Part shown: in pieces, positions 1 through 6,970 of the stretch | Numbering within the stretch: the first letter of the stretch is position 1 | How the letters are laid out: each line of letters opens with the position of its first letter | Assembly: GCF_027257875.1 (NCBI RefSeq) | Contig: NZ_JAPVQY010000034.1 | Location: 22,021-86,020, forward strand | Direction of reading: 5' to 3' | DNA from: Burkholderia sp. IMCC1007 | Lineage (GTDB): Bacteria > Pseudomonadota > Gammaproteobacteria > Burkholderiales > Burkholderiaceae | Length of the DNA: 64,000 nt | The notes under the pieces: model-generated | Told to the model about the DNA's origin: nothing | What the model saw: the letters and a program-made list of their open reading frames with translations, nothing else | Database searches by the model: none | Made by a program: the position numbers and the translations under genes

Positions 1-931
1 CCGACACGATCGACGCGACGCCCTGATCGCAGACGAGCCACGCCTCGTCGGCCGAAGCTGTGATCTGCGTGATGAATTCGCGGTTCGAAAAACCGCCGAG
101 ATCGATCACTTGGTGGTCGAAGAACGCGCGAAAGCGGTTCAGCAAGCCGATGCACGATGCATATGACACGTCGCGAAAGCCGCCGAGATCGGGCGGCAGC
201 GTCGTCAACGCGAGGCCGCTCTGGTGCCGGGTCAACGCAGTGTTCACGAACGTGCGGTCGATACGGCGAAGGTTCTGCACCGCGTCGAGGAAATGGAATT
301 CGCAGCGTGTGTTCAGGAACAGCGCCCCGTCTCCGGCCGGCAATCCCAGATCGACCAATGCGGTCTGACGTCCCGGCGGCACGCTGCTGCCATCCGCCCC
401 CTCGACCGCGCGCGGGCCGAGCGCGCGCTTTTGCAGCCAGACAGCGAGATTCGCCGCAAGCGTGCTGACGCCCATGCCGGCACGCGCGCCGAGCAGCGCA
501 ACGACCTTCCCGTGGCGACTCGCCGGCTCGCCGACATGCGCGAGCAGTCCACGCGTCGTCCGCAGTGCTTCCTCAGCCGATGCCGACACGTCGATGAAAT
601 CGCGCACGCCGGCACGCAGCGCAGCGAGCGTGCTTTCCGGCTGTGAGAGCGAGCCCAGCGCGACGATCGGCAACCCCGGATGCGCAGCGCGCACCATCGC
701 GGCGGCGACGCTCGCCGCTTCCCCACTTTCCGAGAAATCGATGAATACGAGTGCCGGGTTGACGCCCGTGATGCGCTGGCCAAGCGCACCCGGCTCGAGC
801 GACGTCGCCTCGACCGCCCCGGCCGGCACAAGCGTATCGGCAAGCCAGCGGACATGCGCTTCCTTCGGCGATGCGCAGACGAAATAGTCGGTCACGGCGG
901 GTTCACACAATGATTGGGTTCGTGCATTCAT
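1..931 (-). CDS. tadZ: TadZ/CpaE-like pilus assembly ATPase (3' end beyond window)
   Basis: Open reading frame running leftward off the window; translation begins MNARTQSLCEPAVTDYF. The first ~130 residues resemble a response-regulator-like receiver fold (a hydrophobic LVFIDFS strand near residue 62 followed by an AAMVRAAHPGLPIVALG stretch). From about residue 141 a MinD/ParA-type ATPase domain starts (GKVVALLGARAGMGVSTL). In the Tad family TadZ/CpaE localises the pilus machine at the pole. The Walker-A-like loop here (residues 148-157) has no lysine, a deviation also known in TadZ. It lies 60 bp after the secretin gene in the same operon. The start at 931 is the first ATG compatible with the family N-terminus. 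C-terminal part not visible. Confidence 0.85.
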   Translation of the reverse strand, partial: MNARTQSLCEPAVTDYFVCASPKEAHVRWLADTLVPAGAVEATSLEPGALGQRITGVNPALVFIDFSESGEAASVAAAMVRAAHPGLPIVALGSLSQPESTLAALRAGVRDFIDVSASAEEALRTTRGLLAHVGEPASRHGKVVALLGARAGMGVSTLAANLAVWLQKRALGPRAVEGADGSSVPPGRQTALVDLGLPAGDGALFLNTRCEFHFLDAVQNLRRIDRTFVNTALTRHQSGLALTTLPPDLGGFRDVSYASCIGLLNRFRAFFDHQVIDLGGFSNREFITQITASADEAWLVCDQGVASIVS

Positions 932-991
932 GTCGAACACCCCCGATTACACAAGGCTTAGCGGTGCGCCGGAGCGCGCAATGCTTCGCGT

Positions 992-2323
992 TCATTTCGA
1001 AAATCCCGGCGCAGCGTCCGGCGCCGCAATACCGCCCAGATACGATCGCCAGACCGGCCCGTCACGCTGCTCGGACAACTCGCCGGGAGTCGCCGGCAAC
1101 GCCGCGCCCTTCGCGATCGGCGCAACGAGGTGCGGCGTCACGATGATCAGCAATTCCTTGTCGTTCTGCTGATAGTTCAGATTCTTGAAAAACGTACCGA
1201 TGATCGGAAGGTCGCCAAGCAGCGGAACCTTGCTGACGTTCGACATCGTCTGGCGATCGATCAGGCCGCCGATCACGAAGCTCTCGCCGTCGCCGAGCTC
1301 GACCGTCGTGTCCGCGCGACGCGTCGTGATTCCCGGCACCGCGACACCGCTGATCGTCACGCTGTTCACGAAGTCGAGCTGGCTCGACTCGGGCGCGACC
1401 TTCAGCGCGATCCGCTGCGGACTCAGCACCGTGGGCGTCAGCGTAAGCCCCACGCCATATTGCTTCCATTGAATTGCGGTCGAACCGAGTCCTTGCGGCG
1501 ACGGGACTGGAATTTCACCGCCCGCGAGGAAGCTCGCGCTTTGACCGGACAGTGCGACGAGCGTAGGTTCCGCCAGCACGCGGGCAAAATTGTTGGCCTC
1601 GAGCAGCGACAACTCACCGAAGATGCCGCGCCCGGCAGCATTCACGACCAAGTTGAATGCCGACGTCACCGGTGAGCCGAGCGTCGGAATGTACCCTGCC
1701 GAGCCAGGACCGGAGCCGCCGCTATACGACTGCACACCGCCCGGCGAAAACGAGCCGAACGAGAAACCATTGTTCTGCTTGAAGAAGTTGAACCCGACCT
1801 GCTTGAGCACCGATCGGCTGAATTCGACGACACGCACGTCGACCTGCACGACGTTCTTGCCGGCCAGCGTCGAGCGGTCGATCACCGTACCTTTCCCGGC
1901 CATGTTCTTGGCAACTGCGACTGCGCGTTCATGAGCGTCAAGCGATGCCGACGCACCGCGCAACACCGCCGTTCCGCCATACGCGTTCACGCGCGGCGTG
2001 GAATCGTCGAGCACGGCTTGCGCGGCTGCGTCGACGACCTCGATGCTCCAAACCGTCGGCTCGTCGTGACCGCGCTCCCACAGCATCACATTCGTCGCGC
2101 CGGGAGCTTTCCCGGTCAGTAGTACCGAGCCGGACCGGCTGCCTTTCATGATCAGCACGTCGGCGATCGCCGGATCGCCGACCGCCACGCGTTGCAGTCC
2201 GTGACCAGCCGAAATCTGCCGCTGCGCGCCGACCGGCAGTTCGATCTTGCCGCTCGCGCTCGAGAACGACGCGAATGTCATAGTCCAGATAGCAATCGCG
2301 AATGCAATCAGTGTGTTTTTCAT
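992..2323 (-). CDS. rcpA: Flp pilus outer-membrane secretin RcpA/CpaC
   Basis: Predicted 443-residue secretin that would form the outer-membrane channel of the Tad pilus. Starting at 2323 gives a signal peptide (MKNTLIAFAIAIWTMTF, then ASFSSASG). Next come a pilus-secretin N-domain (LPVGAQRQISAGHGLQRVAVGDP), a BON-like middle part and the C-terminal type II/III secretin core with VPLLGDLPIIGTFFKN and ELLIIVTPHLV, the family hallmarks. The frame stays open to 2398, overlapping the end of cpaB, but that extension lacks a signal peptide. The ribosome-binding site before 2323 is weak, so translational coupling to cpaB is possible. Confidence 0.93.
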   Translation of the reverse strand: MKNTLIAFAIAIWTMTFASFSSASGKIELPVGAQRQISAGHGLQRVAVGDPAIADVLIMKGSRSGSVLLTGKAPGATNVMLWERGHDEPTVWSIEVVDAAAQAVLDDSTPRVNAYGGTAVLRGASASLDAHERAVAVAKNMAGKGTVIDRSTLAGKNVVQVDVRVVEFSRSVLKQVGFNFFKQNNGFSFGSFSPGGVQSYSGGSGPGSAGYIPTLGSPVTSAFNLVVNAAGRGIFGELSLLEANNFARVLAEPTLVALSGQSASFLAGGEIPVPSPQGLGSTAIQWKQYGVGLTLTPTVLSPQRIALKVAPESSQLDFVNSVTISGVAVPGITTRRADTTVELGDGESFVIGGLIDRQTMSNVSKVPLLGDLPIIGTFFKNLNYQQNDKELLIIVTPHLVAPIAKGAALPATPGELSEQRDGPVWRSYLGGIAAPDAAPGFSK

Positions 2324-2387
2324 TGTTTGGTAGACCGTCACACGGCCTTTACTTGTCGTCGCTGATATCGATGGCCATCGATGTCGT

Positions 2388-3317
2388 TCAATACGCAACC
2401 GTTTCCGACCGGCCGCCGCGGATCACCTCGATGCTTCCTCCGCCGCCGCGACCCGTCCGTACTACAGGCGGTAGACGCGACGGCAACGGCGGTACGTTCA
2501 CATTAGCCACGGCATTTCTCGGCGTGCCGGAGAGCTGTTTCAGCGATACCCCGGTCGCAGCCAGTGCCGACGGCGACAGTTTGTTGTCCGTGCGCACGGC
2601 GACCGTTTGCATCGCAAGTTCGTCGTCGCGGGGATTGCGCAGCGCCAGCGTCAGCCGGCCGCTCGCCTCGCCGAGCGTCAGCGCATCGACCTGCGCGGTT
2701 GGTACCGCGAGCACCGCGATGCGCACGTTCGCCGGCTGGCCGTTATTGCCGTTGTTGTTGCCGCTGTCGCGATCCGGCGTCGCGTCGCCGAACGACAACA
2801 CGCGCACCTTCGACATCAAGAGCCGCGCTTGTGTCTGCGAGACTTCGCCGTCGAACATCGAATTGCCTTCGCGCTTGAGATTCAGGAACACGTCGACGAA
2901 ATTGCCGGGCCGCAATCGGTTGCCGACCGCATTGGTCTCGTCGACGTGAACCGCAATCGCGCGCTCCCCCGGTTGAACATCTTCGGCAAGCCCTGAGACC
3001 AGCGCGTCCGAGACGATCGGAGTCGATGCAGGGATGTCTCTCGCAGGAACGCGACCGACCAATGTGGCCGGATCGGCAAACGCGCCGGTTGGCGCGGGCG
3101 CGGTCGCCCGGACCTTCAACGCGTCGGCCGCAATTGGTTGACCAACGGGCAGCATGCGCGCGGCAATCACGACCGGCACCGGGTCGGCCGCAACGGGCTG
3201 CTGCTGTGTTGGAACGACATGCGCTGCGCTGCGTCCGAGCATCCATGCGTAGATTCCGAGCAGAACAGCGATCGCAATCAGCAGCCCCGCGATGATTTTT
3301 GTCAGGTTGTTGGCCAT
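2388..3317 (-). CDS. cpaB: Flp pilus assembly protein CpaB/RcpC
   Basis: 309 residues. An N-terminal membrane anchor (IIAGLLIAIAVLLGIYAWML, residues ~8-27) is followed by a SAF/RcpC domain (VVIAARMLPVGQPIAADALKV; VGRVPARDIPASTPI; later AVHVDETNAVGNRLRPGNFVDVFL). CpaB is a periplasmic assembly factor of the Tad pilus that works next to the secretin. The C-terminus is Pro/Gly/Arg-rich and probably disordered. It sits 64 bp before rcpA, with tadE 81 bp upstream; order and strand fit a tad operon. Confidence 0.92.
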   Translation of the reverse strand: MANNLTKIIAGLLIAIAVLLGIYAWMLGRSAAHVVPTQQQPVAADPVPVVIAARMLPVGQPIAADALKVRATAPAPTGAFADPATLVGRVPARDIPASTPIVSDALVSGLAEDVQPGERAIAVHVDETNAVGNRLRPGNFVDVFLNLKREGNSMFDGEVSQTQARLLMSKVRVLSFGDATPDRDSGNNNGNNGQPANVRIAVLAVPTAQVDALTLGEASGRLTLALRNPRDDELAMQTVAVRTDNKLSPSALAATGVSLKQLSGTPRNAVANVNVPPLPSRLPPVVRTGRGGGGSIEVIRGGRSETVAY

Positions 3318-3398
3318 ATTGGTATTGGAATGCCGGAAGCAGGTTCTTGAGCGTAAATTCAGTGAGCCGGCTGGCTCATAGGGAGCTCACTCGTTGCG

Positions 3399-3899
3399 TC
3401 AAAGCATGCTTGGGGTGACTTGCACTGTTGCACTGCCCTGCAACTTGGGAGCGGTAAATATAAATAGCCACGGAATCAACGGATTTTTTGCGTACGAATA
3501 TGTCACCGTAACCATCACGTTAAATGTCGATGTAGCCGTAGGCACGAATGCAGATGCATCGCAAGTTACGCCCGTTGTTGGGTTCGTGGACGGTGTCGAC
3601 GTTGAAACCTGCGCCGAGAACTGAACGTTTTTCCCCCACGGCGAACCATTCAGCGCTTGCGTCACGGCCGTTCCCGCATTCACGTTTAACCGGTCACACG
3701 GTGTCAGTGTGTAATTCAATGCCGCACGCGCCCCTTCGGATGCAGCAAACGTCAGACTCTGCTGAATGACAAAGATCATCCCGAATGTGACGATCGCGTA
3801 GAAAATCAGGAAGAACAGCGGAAAAGTAAGTGCGACTTCGATTGCCGTTGCTCCTCGTTGACGCTCCAACCCGCGCAACCGCAAGCGGCGAGCCCTCAT
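3399..3899 (-). CDS. tadE: TadE-like minor pilin (pseudopilin)
   Basis: 166 residues from the start at 3899, chosen because an AGGGGA ribosome-binding site precedes it and its ATG overlaps the cpaA stop codon (ATGA). The N-terminus carries a type IVb prepilin-like leader, basic residues then RGATAIEVALTFPLFFLIFY, with the processing Gly at 16 and the +5 Glu at 21, followed by a transmembrane helix. The rest is a Thr/Val-rich exported domain. TadE-family proteins are minor pilins processed by the prepilin peptidase encoded just upstream. The longer frame beginning at 3932 has no support. Confidence 0.85.
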   Translation of the reverse strand: MRARRLRLRGLERQRGATAIEVALTFPLFFLIFYAIVTFGMIFVIQQSLTFAASEGARAALNYTLTPCDRLNVNAGTAVTQALNGSPWGKNVQFSAQVSTSTPSTNPTTGVTCDASAFVPTATSTFNVMVTVTYSYAKNPLIPWLFIFTAPKLQGSATVQVTPSML

Positions 3900-4393
3900 A
3901 TTCCCCTCTGCACCATAAGATATCCCAGCCAAACTACTGCCGGCATCACGAGAAATGCGGCATAAGGCGTCGCGCGACGATTACCGACTACCATCGTCGG
4001 CATACCGCGGCTAAACAATTCACCGACCGACATGCGGGAGATAAACATCACCCCAAGCGCATGCACGCACGCAGCAAGACTGGCCACAATCCAGATGCCC
4101 AACAACGCCTGCACGCCGCACCATGCGCCCATCACGGCAAATATCTTGACATCGGCCGCGCCCATTAATCGAAATGCAAAAAAAGGAAAAAGACAAATCA
4201 AGCCACACAACGCCCCGACAAGCGCTTGGACAAGTGAAACGCCGAATGGATTTTCGTTAGCAAACGCACATAGCAATGCGCCAACCAAACCCCCAGCCGC
4301 TAGCGAATTCCGAATGCGTCGAAAACGAATATCACTGATCGCGACGAGCGTCGCCCAGGCCACGAATGCGCCTGCGAAAAACAAGGATTTCAT
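3896..4393 (-). CDS. cpaA: Prepilin peptidase CpaA/TadV (A24 family)
   Basis: 165-residue polytopic membrane protein of the A24A aspartic peptidase family that cleaves Flp and TadE prepilins. The two catalytic aspartates are visible: D21 in AISDIRFRRIRN and D81 in the GxxD-type motif RLMGAADVK. About five hydrophobic segments surround them. Length matches short CpaA/TadV enzymes that lack the methylase domain of PilD. It overlaps the start of tadE by 4 nt and follows flp by 73 bp, consistent with one transcript. Local base composition is somewhat AT-richer than the chromosome average. Confidence 0.92.
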   Translation of the reverse strand: MKSLFFAGAFVAWATLVAISDIRFRRIRNSLAAGGLVGALLCAFANENPFGVSLVQALVGALCGLICLFPFFAFRLMGAADVKIFAVMGAWCGVQALLGIWIVASLAACVHALGVMFISRMSVGELFSRGMPTMVVGNRRATPYAAFLVMPAVVWLGYLMVQRGI

Positions 4394-4466
4394 ATCGACC
4401 GCCGATACAAGCGCAAGAAAGCGGCGAGCGAATCAACACATCTCGCTCACCGCTTTACCGTGGCAC

Positions 4467-4664
4467 TTATGGCGAACACTGGGCAGAGGAGCCCGAGGCC
4501 GGGGATACGCAAAGCGCAATCTTCTGGAACATGCCTTCGAGGCCCGTCCCGATCGATGTAACGCTCGCCAAGATGACGACAGAAATCAACCCCGCAATCA
4601 GCCCATACTCGATCGCGGTGACCCCGGTTTCTTCCTTAAGGAAGCGCTTGATGAGTGCTTTCAT
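4467..4664 (-). CDS. flp: Flp/Fap pilin
   Basis: 65-residue prepilin that forms the Flp filament. The leader MKALIKRFLKEETG ends at the processing glycine (G14), followed by VTAIEYGLIAGLISVVILA with the characteristic Glu/Tyr pair of the Flp motif (E19, Y20) and a single hydrophobic helix. The C-terminal tail has two cysteines (ALCVSPASGSSAQCSP) that could form a disulfide, an unusual feature for so short a pilin. A GAGGAAAC ribosome-binding site precedes the ATG. First gene of the operon, preceded by a long AT-rich intergenic region. Confidence 0.95.
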   Translation of the reverse strand: MKALIKRFLKEETGVTAIEYGLIAGLISVVILASVTSIGTGLEGMFQKIALCVSPASGSSAQCSP

Positions 4665-5098
4665 TTTTGTTTCCTCGTGCCTATATACGTTTTTTTTGGC
4701 CTTTTATACGTCGTACATCCCCGCATATCTGGCCGCTTTGCCCCATGTCGTTCGTCGCGTTTGCTGCAACGACGACCAGGTGCGCTTTCTTTATAGTTCG
4801 CCCCGAGGGGCGTGTGTCACGATTTGATGCAAGTTAACATTCGCGATAGGAGCCCTCCTCGAACGTCGTGTACCGATCTGTACATTTGCTTACATCTGAC
4901 CAGAATCTTATCTCTGAATCAGTCTCATTTCCAACCCCTTTTTGACGACCGGATCGAAATTTTTTCCGTAAGCACAGCGTACTTGTACGGCGTTTCGGAA
5001 CGTCTTACACATAGGACTTACGATAGGTTAGATGTGCACACCTAATCCACCAGTAAAACACCCGTCCAGGCGGCGTGCGGCGTCCGCATAAACCCGAC

Positions 5099-5142
5099 GT
5101 TACGCCGCAACCGTAACGCCAATGTTGTGACGTTACGTTACG
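5099..5142. repeat. GTTACG/CGTAAC repeat cluster
   Basis: Three GTTACG copies (5099-5104, 5132-5137, 5137-5142) and one inverted CGTAAC (5112-5117) lie within 44 bp. The first and the inverted copy form a dyad with a 7-nt spacer; the last two are a direct tandem. The position, about 155-200 bp before the predicted sigma-54 start site, is compatible with an activator-binding region; function is inferred only. Confidence 0.5.
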
Positions 5143-5171
5143 AAACGGGGGAAACCAACCCCATCCGACCA

Positions 5172-5207
5172 CGCTTAAACAATTTCAACAATCTTTCAAT
5201 TTAAGCG
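5172..5207. promoter_or_regulatory. Inverted repeat, candidate upstream activator site
   Basis: Perfect 8-bp arms CGCTTAAA (5172-5179) and TTTAAGCG (5200-5207) separated by 20 bp of AT-rich DNA. They lie about 90-125 bp upstream of the predicted sigma-54 transcription start, the usual place for enhancer-binding-protein sites. Assignment is by position and symmetry. Confidence 0.45.
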
Positions 5208-5271
5208 AATGCCTTTTCCTACAAGGAATTACCCCGTTTAAAGGCAATCGTCGAACTGCCGACCATCGAAA

Positions 5272-5287
5272 TGGCATGACAGTTGCA
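5272..5287 (+). promoter_or_regulatory. Sigma-54 (-24/-12) promoter
   Basis: TGGCATGACAGTTGCA matches the consensus TGGCACR-N4-TTGCW at every fixed position but one (C6 to T), with the invariant GG and GC exactly 10 bp apart. Expected start site is near 5298, giving a leader of about 40 nt before the ATG at 5338. Confidence 0.75.
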
Positions 5288-5294
5288 GAGTAGA

Positions 5295-5332
5295 CCTCGC
5301 ATTACTCAACACAACACAAGTTCAATGCGAGG
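5295..5332 (+). promoter_or_regulatory. Leader hairpin overlapping the ribosome-binding site
   Basis: CCTCGCATT (5295-5303) is perfectly complementary to AATGCGAGG (5324-5332), which contains most of the GCGAGGA ribosome-binding site of the gene starting at 5338. The 20-nt loop is A/C-rich and unstructured. If transcription starts at or just before 5297, the 5' end of the mRNA could mask the ribosome-binding site. Confidence 0.5.
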
Positions 5333-5337
5333 ACGAA

Positions 5338-6930
5338 ATGGACATTCAGGTTATCCCTCATGGCACGTTCCGGGCGACTATGATCGCGGCCACCGTGGCA
5401 GCCATGCTTTCCCTCTCCGCGTGCGGCGGTTCCGGTTCAATCAGCCAGGGGCTCGGCGGCGGCTCGAGCTCGGGCGGCGGCGATTCCCTCGCGACTTCCG
5501 GCGGCGGCACCTCGGGCGGCACGTCCGGTTCGACGAGCGGCAGCACGTCGGGTAGCACCAGCGGCTCGACCAGCGGCAGCACGAGTGGCTCGACGAGTGG
5601 CTCGACCAGCGGAACGACGAGTGGAACGACCAGCGGCGGCACGAGCGGCACGTCCGGTGTGTCGGCGAACGCGGTAGGAAATGTCCTCGCAAGCGGCAGC
5701 AACCTCGTCACCGATATCGGTGGAACCGTATCGAACCTCGGCAGCGTCGTCGCCAGCCAGTCGCTGCCGGGCGTCAACCCGGCCACGACGCAAGCGGCAG
5801 GCGGCATCGTGCAGAACGTCGGCGGTGCGGTAACCGCGCTCGGCAATGGCGTCGGCAACGGTCTCGGGCAGCTCGGTGCGGCGAAGGACCCTGTCGGCAT
5901 CACGGTCGCGAGCACGGGCGCCGTCGTAAACCAGCTCGGCGGTGCGGTCACGCAAACGGGCACCCTGGTCTCGAGCCTTGGCAGCGGCCCGCTGTCGCCG
6001 CTCGCCCCGGTCACGGGCGCCGTCGGCGGCCTCGTGACGACGGTCGGAAACGCCGTATCGGGCGGCGGCACGACGCTGTCCGGCGCGCTGTCGACGGGCC
6101 CGATCCAGCAAGTCACGCAAACGGTCAGCTCGGCCATCACGCCGATCACGACGATGGTCGGCCAAACGACGCAGACGGTCGGCACGGCCACGGGCCTCGG
6201 CGCGCCCATCAACACGCTGCTCCGCACGATCGGCAACGGCCTGAACCAAGGCGGTGCAGTGATCGCATCGACGGGCGGCAACCCGGTCACGACCGGCGTC
6301 GGCAACGGCGTCTCGTCGACGGGCAATACCGCGAAGACGGTCGGCGGCCTCCTCACGGGCGGTACCGGCGGCGTAACGAACCCGCTCGCACCGCTCACGG
6401 GTCTCCTCACGACGGTCCCTGGCGCACTCGGCGGTACAACGGGCGGCACCAGCGGCGGCCCACTCGCGCCCGTCACCGGCCTCGTCTCCACCGTCACCGG
6501 CGCACTCGGCGGTGCAGCAGGCGGTACCAGCGGTGGCCCGCTCGCGCCCGTCACCGGCCTCGTCTCCACCGTCACCGGCGCACTCGGCGGTGCAACGGGC
6601 GGCACCAGCGGCGGCCCGCTCGCACCCGTCACGGGCCTCGTCTCGACCGTCACCGGCGCACTGAGCGGCGCCGCGGGTGGCACCAGCGGCCCGCTCGCGC
6701 CCGTCACGAGCCTCGTTTCGACGGTCACCGGCGCAGCCGGCGGCGCGACGAACGGCACCAGCGCGCTTGCCCCCGTCACCGGCGCGGTTTCCGCGGTCAC
6801 CAGCACGGTCGGCGTCCCGGCACTCAGCGGCGGCACCGGCACCGTCACGAATTCGGGCTCGGGCTCGAATCCGCTCTCGCCCGTCACGTCGCTGATCGGC
6901 GGCCTGCTCGGCGGCACGCACGGCAAGTAA
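5338..6930 (+). CDS. Gly/Thr/Ser-repeat 'collagen-like' lipoprotein 1
   Basis: 530 residues. Lipoprotein signal peptide with lipobox LSAC, Cys29. Residues ~45-108 are a low-complexity linker of GSTS tetrads and related Gly/Ser/Thr repeats. A central domain (~110-340), rich in Gly, Val and Thr with recurring VGNGLGQLGAAKDPVG-type motifs, is shared with the next gene. The C-terminal third has five to six 26-residue repeats built on PLAPVTGLVSTVTGALGG. Such proteins are called collagen-like in Burkholderia, but the repeat here has period four, not collagen's Gly-X-Y. Ribosome-binding site GAGGA before 5338. Probably an exposed surface lipoprotein; function unknown. A long opposite-strand frame over this gene is a GC artefact. 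Confidence 0.85.
   Translation: MDIQVIPHGTFRATMIAATVAAMLSLSACGGSGSISQGLGGGSSSGGGDSLATSGGGTSGGTSGSTSGSTSGSTSGSTSGSTSGSTSGSTSGTTSGTTSGGTSGTSGVSANAVGNVLASGSNLVTDIGGTVSNLGSVVASQSLPGVNPATTQAAGGIVQNVGGAVTALGNGVGNGLGQLGAAKDPVGITVASTGAVVNQLGGAVTQTGTLVSSLGSGPLSPLAPVTGAVGGLVTTVGNAVSGGGTTLSGALSTGPIQQVTQTVSSAITPITTMVGQTTQTVGTATGLGAPINTLLRTIGNGLNQGGAVIASTGGNPVTTGVGNGVSSTGNTAKTVGGLLTGGTGGVTNPLAPLTGLLTTVPGALGGTTGGTSGGPLAPVTGLVSTVTGALGGAAGGTSGGPLAPVTGLVSTVTGALGGATGGTSGGPLAPVTGLVSTVTGALSGAAGGTSGPLAPVTSLVSTVTGAAGGATNGTSALAPVTGAVSAVTSTVGVPALSGGTGTVTNSGSGSNPLSPVTSLIGGLLGGTHGK
6454..6687 (+). repeat. Three tandem 78-bp repeats within lipoprotein 1
   Basis: Units 6454-6531, 6532-6609 and 6610-6687 encode the 26-residue motif beginning GGPLAPVTGLVSTVTGAL; the first two are almost identical at DNA level, and diverged copies flank them (from about 6379 and up to about 6800). 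High identity makes copy-number change by slippage or recombination plausible. Confidence 0.85.
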
Positions 6931-6970
6931 TCCGACATCCATTCATCGACAAGACAGCGAGGAGTCCATC

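Larger units (their letters stand above)
4665..5337. other. Divergent regulatory region between flp and the repeat-lipoprotein cassette
   Basis: 673 bp without a convincing gene and clearly AT-richer than its surroundings. It holds the ribosome-binding site of flp, a GTTACG/CGTAAC repeat cluster (5099-5142), an inverted repeat (5172-5207), a sigma-54-type promoter (5272-5287) and a leader hairpin (5295-5332), each listed separately. No clear sigma-70 promoter for flp could be fixed; TATAAA-like boxes occur around 4719 and 4790 on the minus strand. Confidence 0.7.

Noticed and set aside
3394..3624. 76-codon plus-strand frame opposite tadE
   Set aside because: Lies inside the well-supported tadE gene; no ribosome-binding site.
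5106..5121. Sigma-54-like TGGCGTTACGGTTGCG on the minus strand, facing flp
   Set aside because: GG/GC spacing is right but positions 5-7 and 16 deviate, it arises inside the GTTACG repeats and lies 440 bp from flp.
5506..5665. Short direct repeats suggesting a CRISPR or VNTR array
   Set aside because: They are in-frame GSTS/GTTS codons of the lipoprotein linker without spacers; coding repeat, not CRISPR.
5358..6938. 526-codon minus-strand frame opposite lipoprotein 1
   Set aside because: Pro/Val/Thr-rich mirror of the Gly/Thr repeats; no ribosome-binding site or signal features, typical antisense frame in GC-rich repeats.
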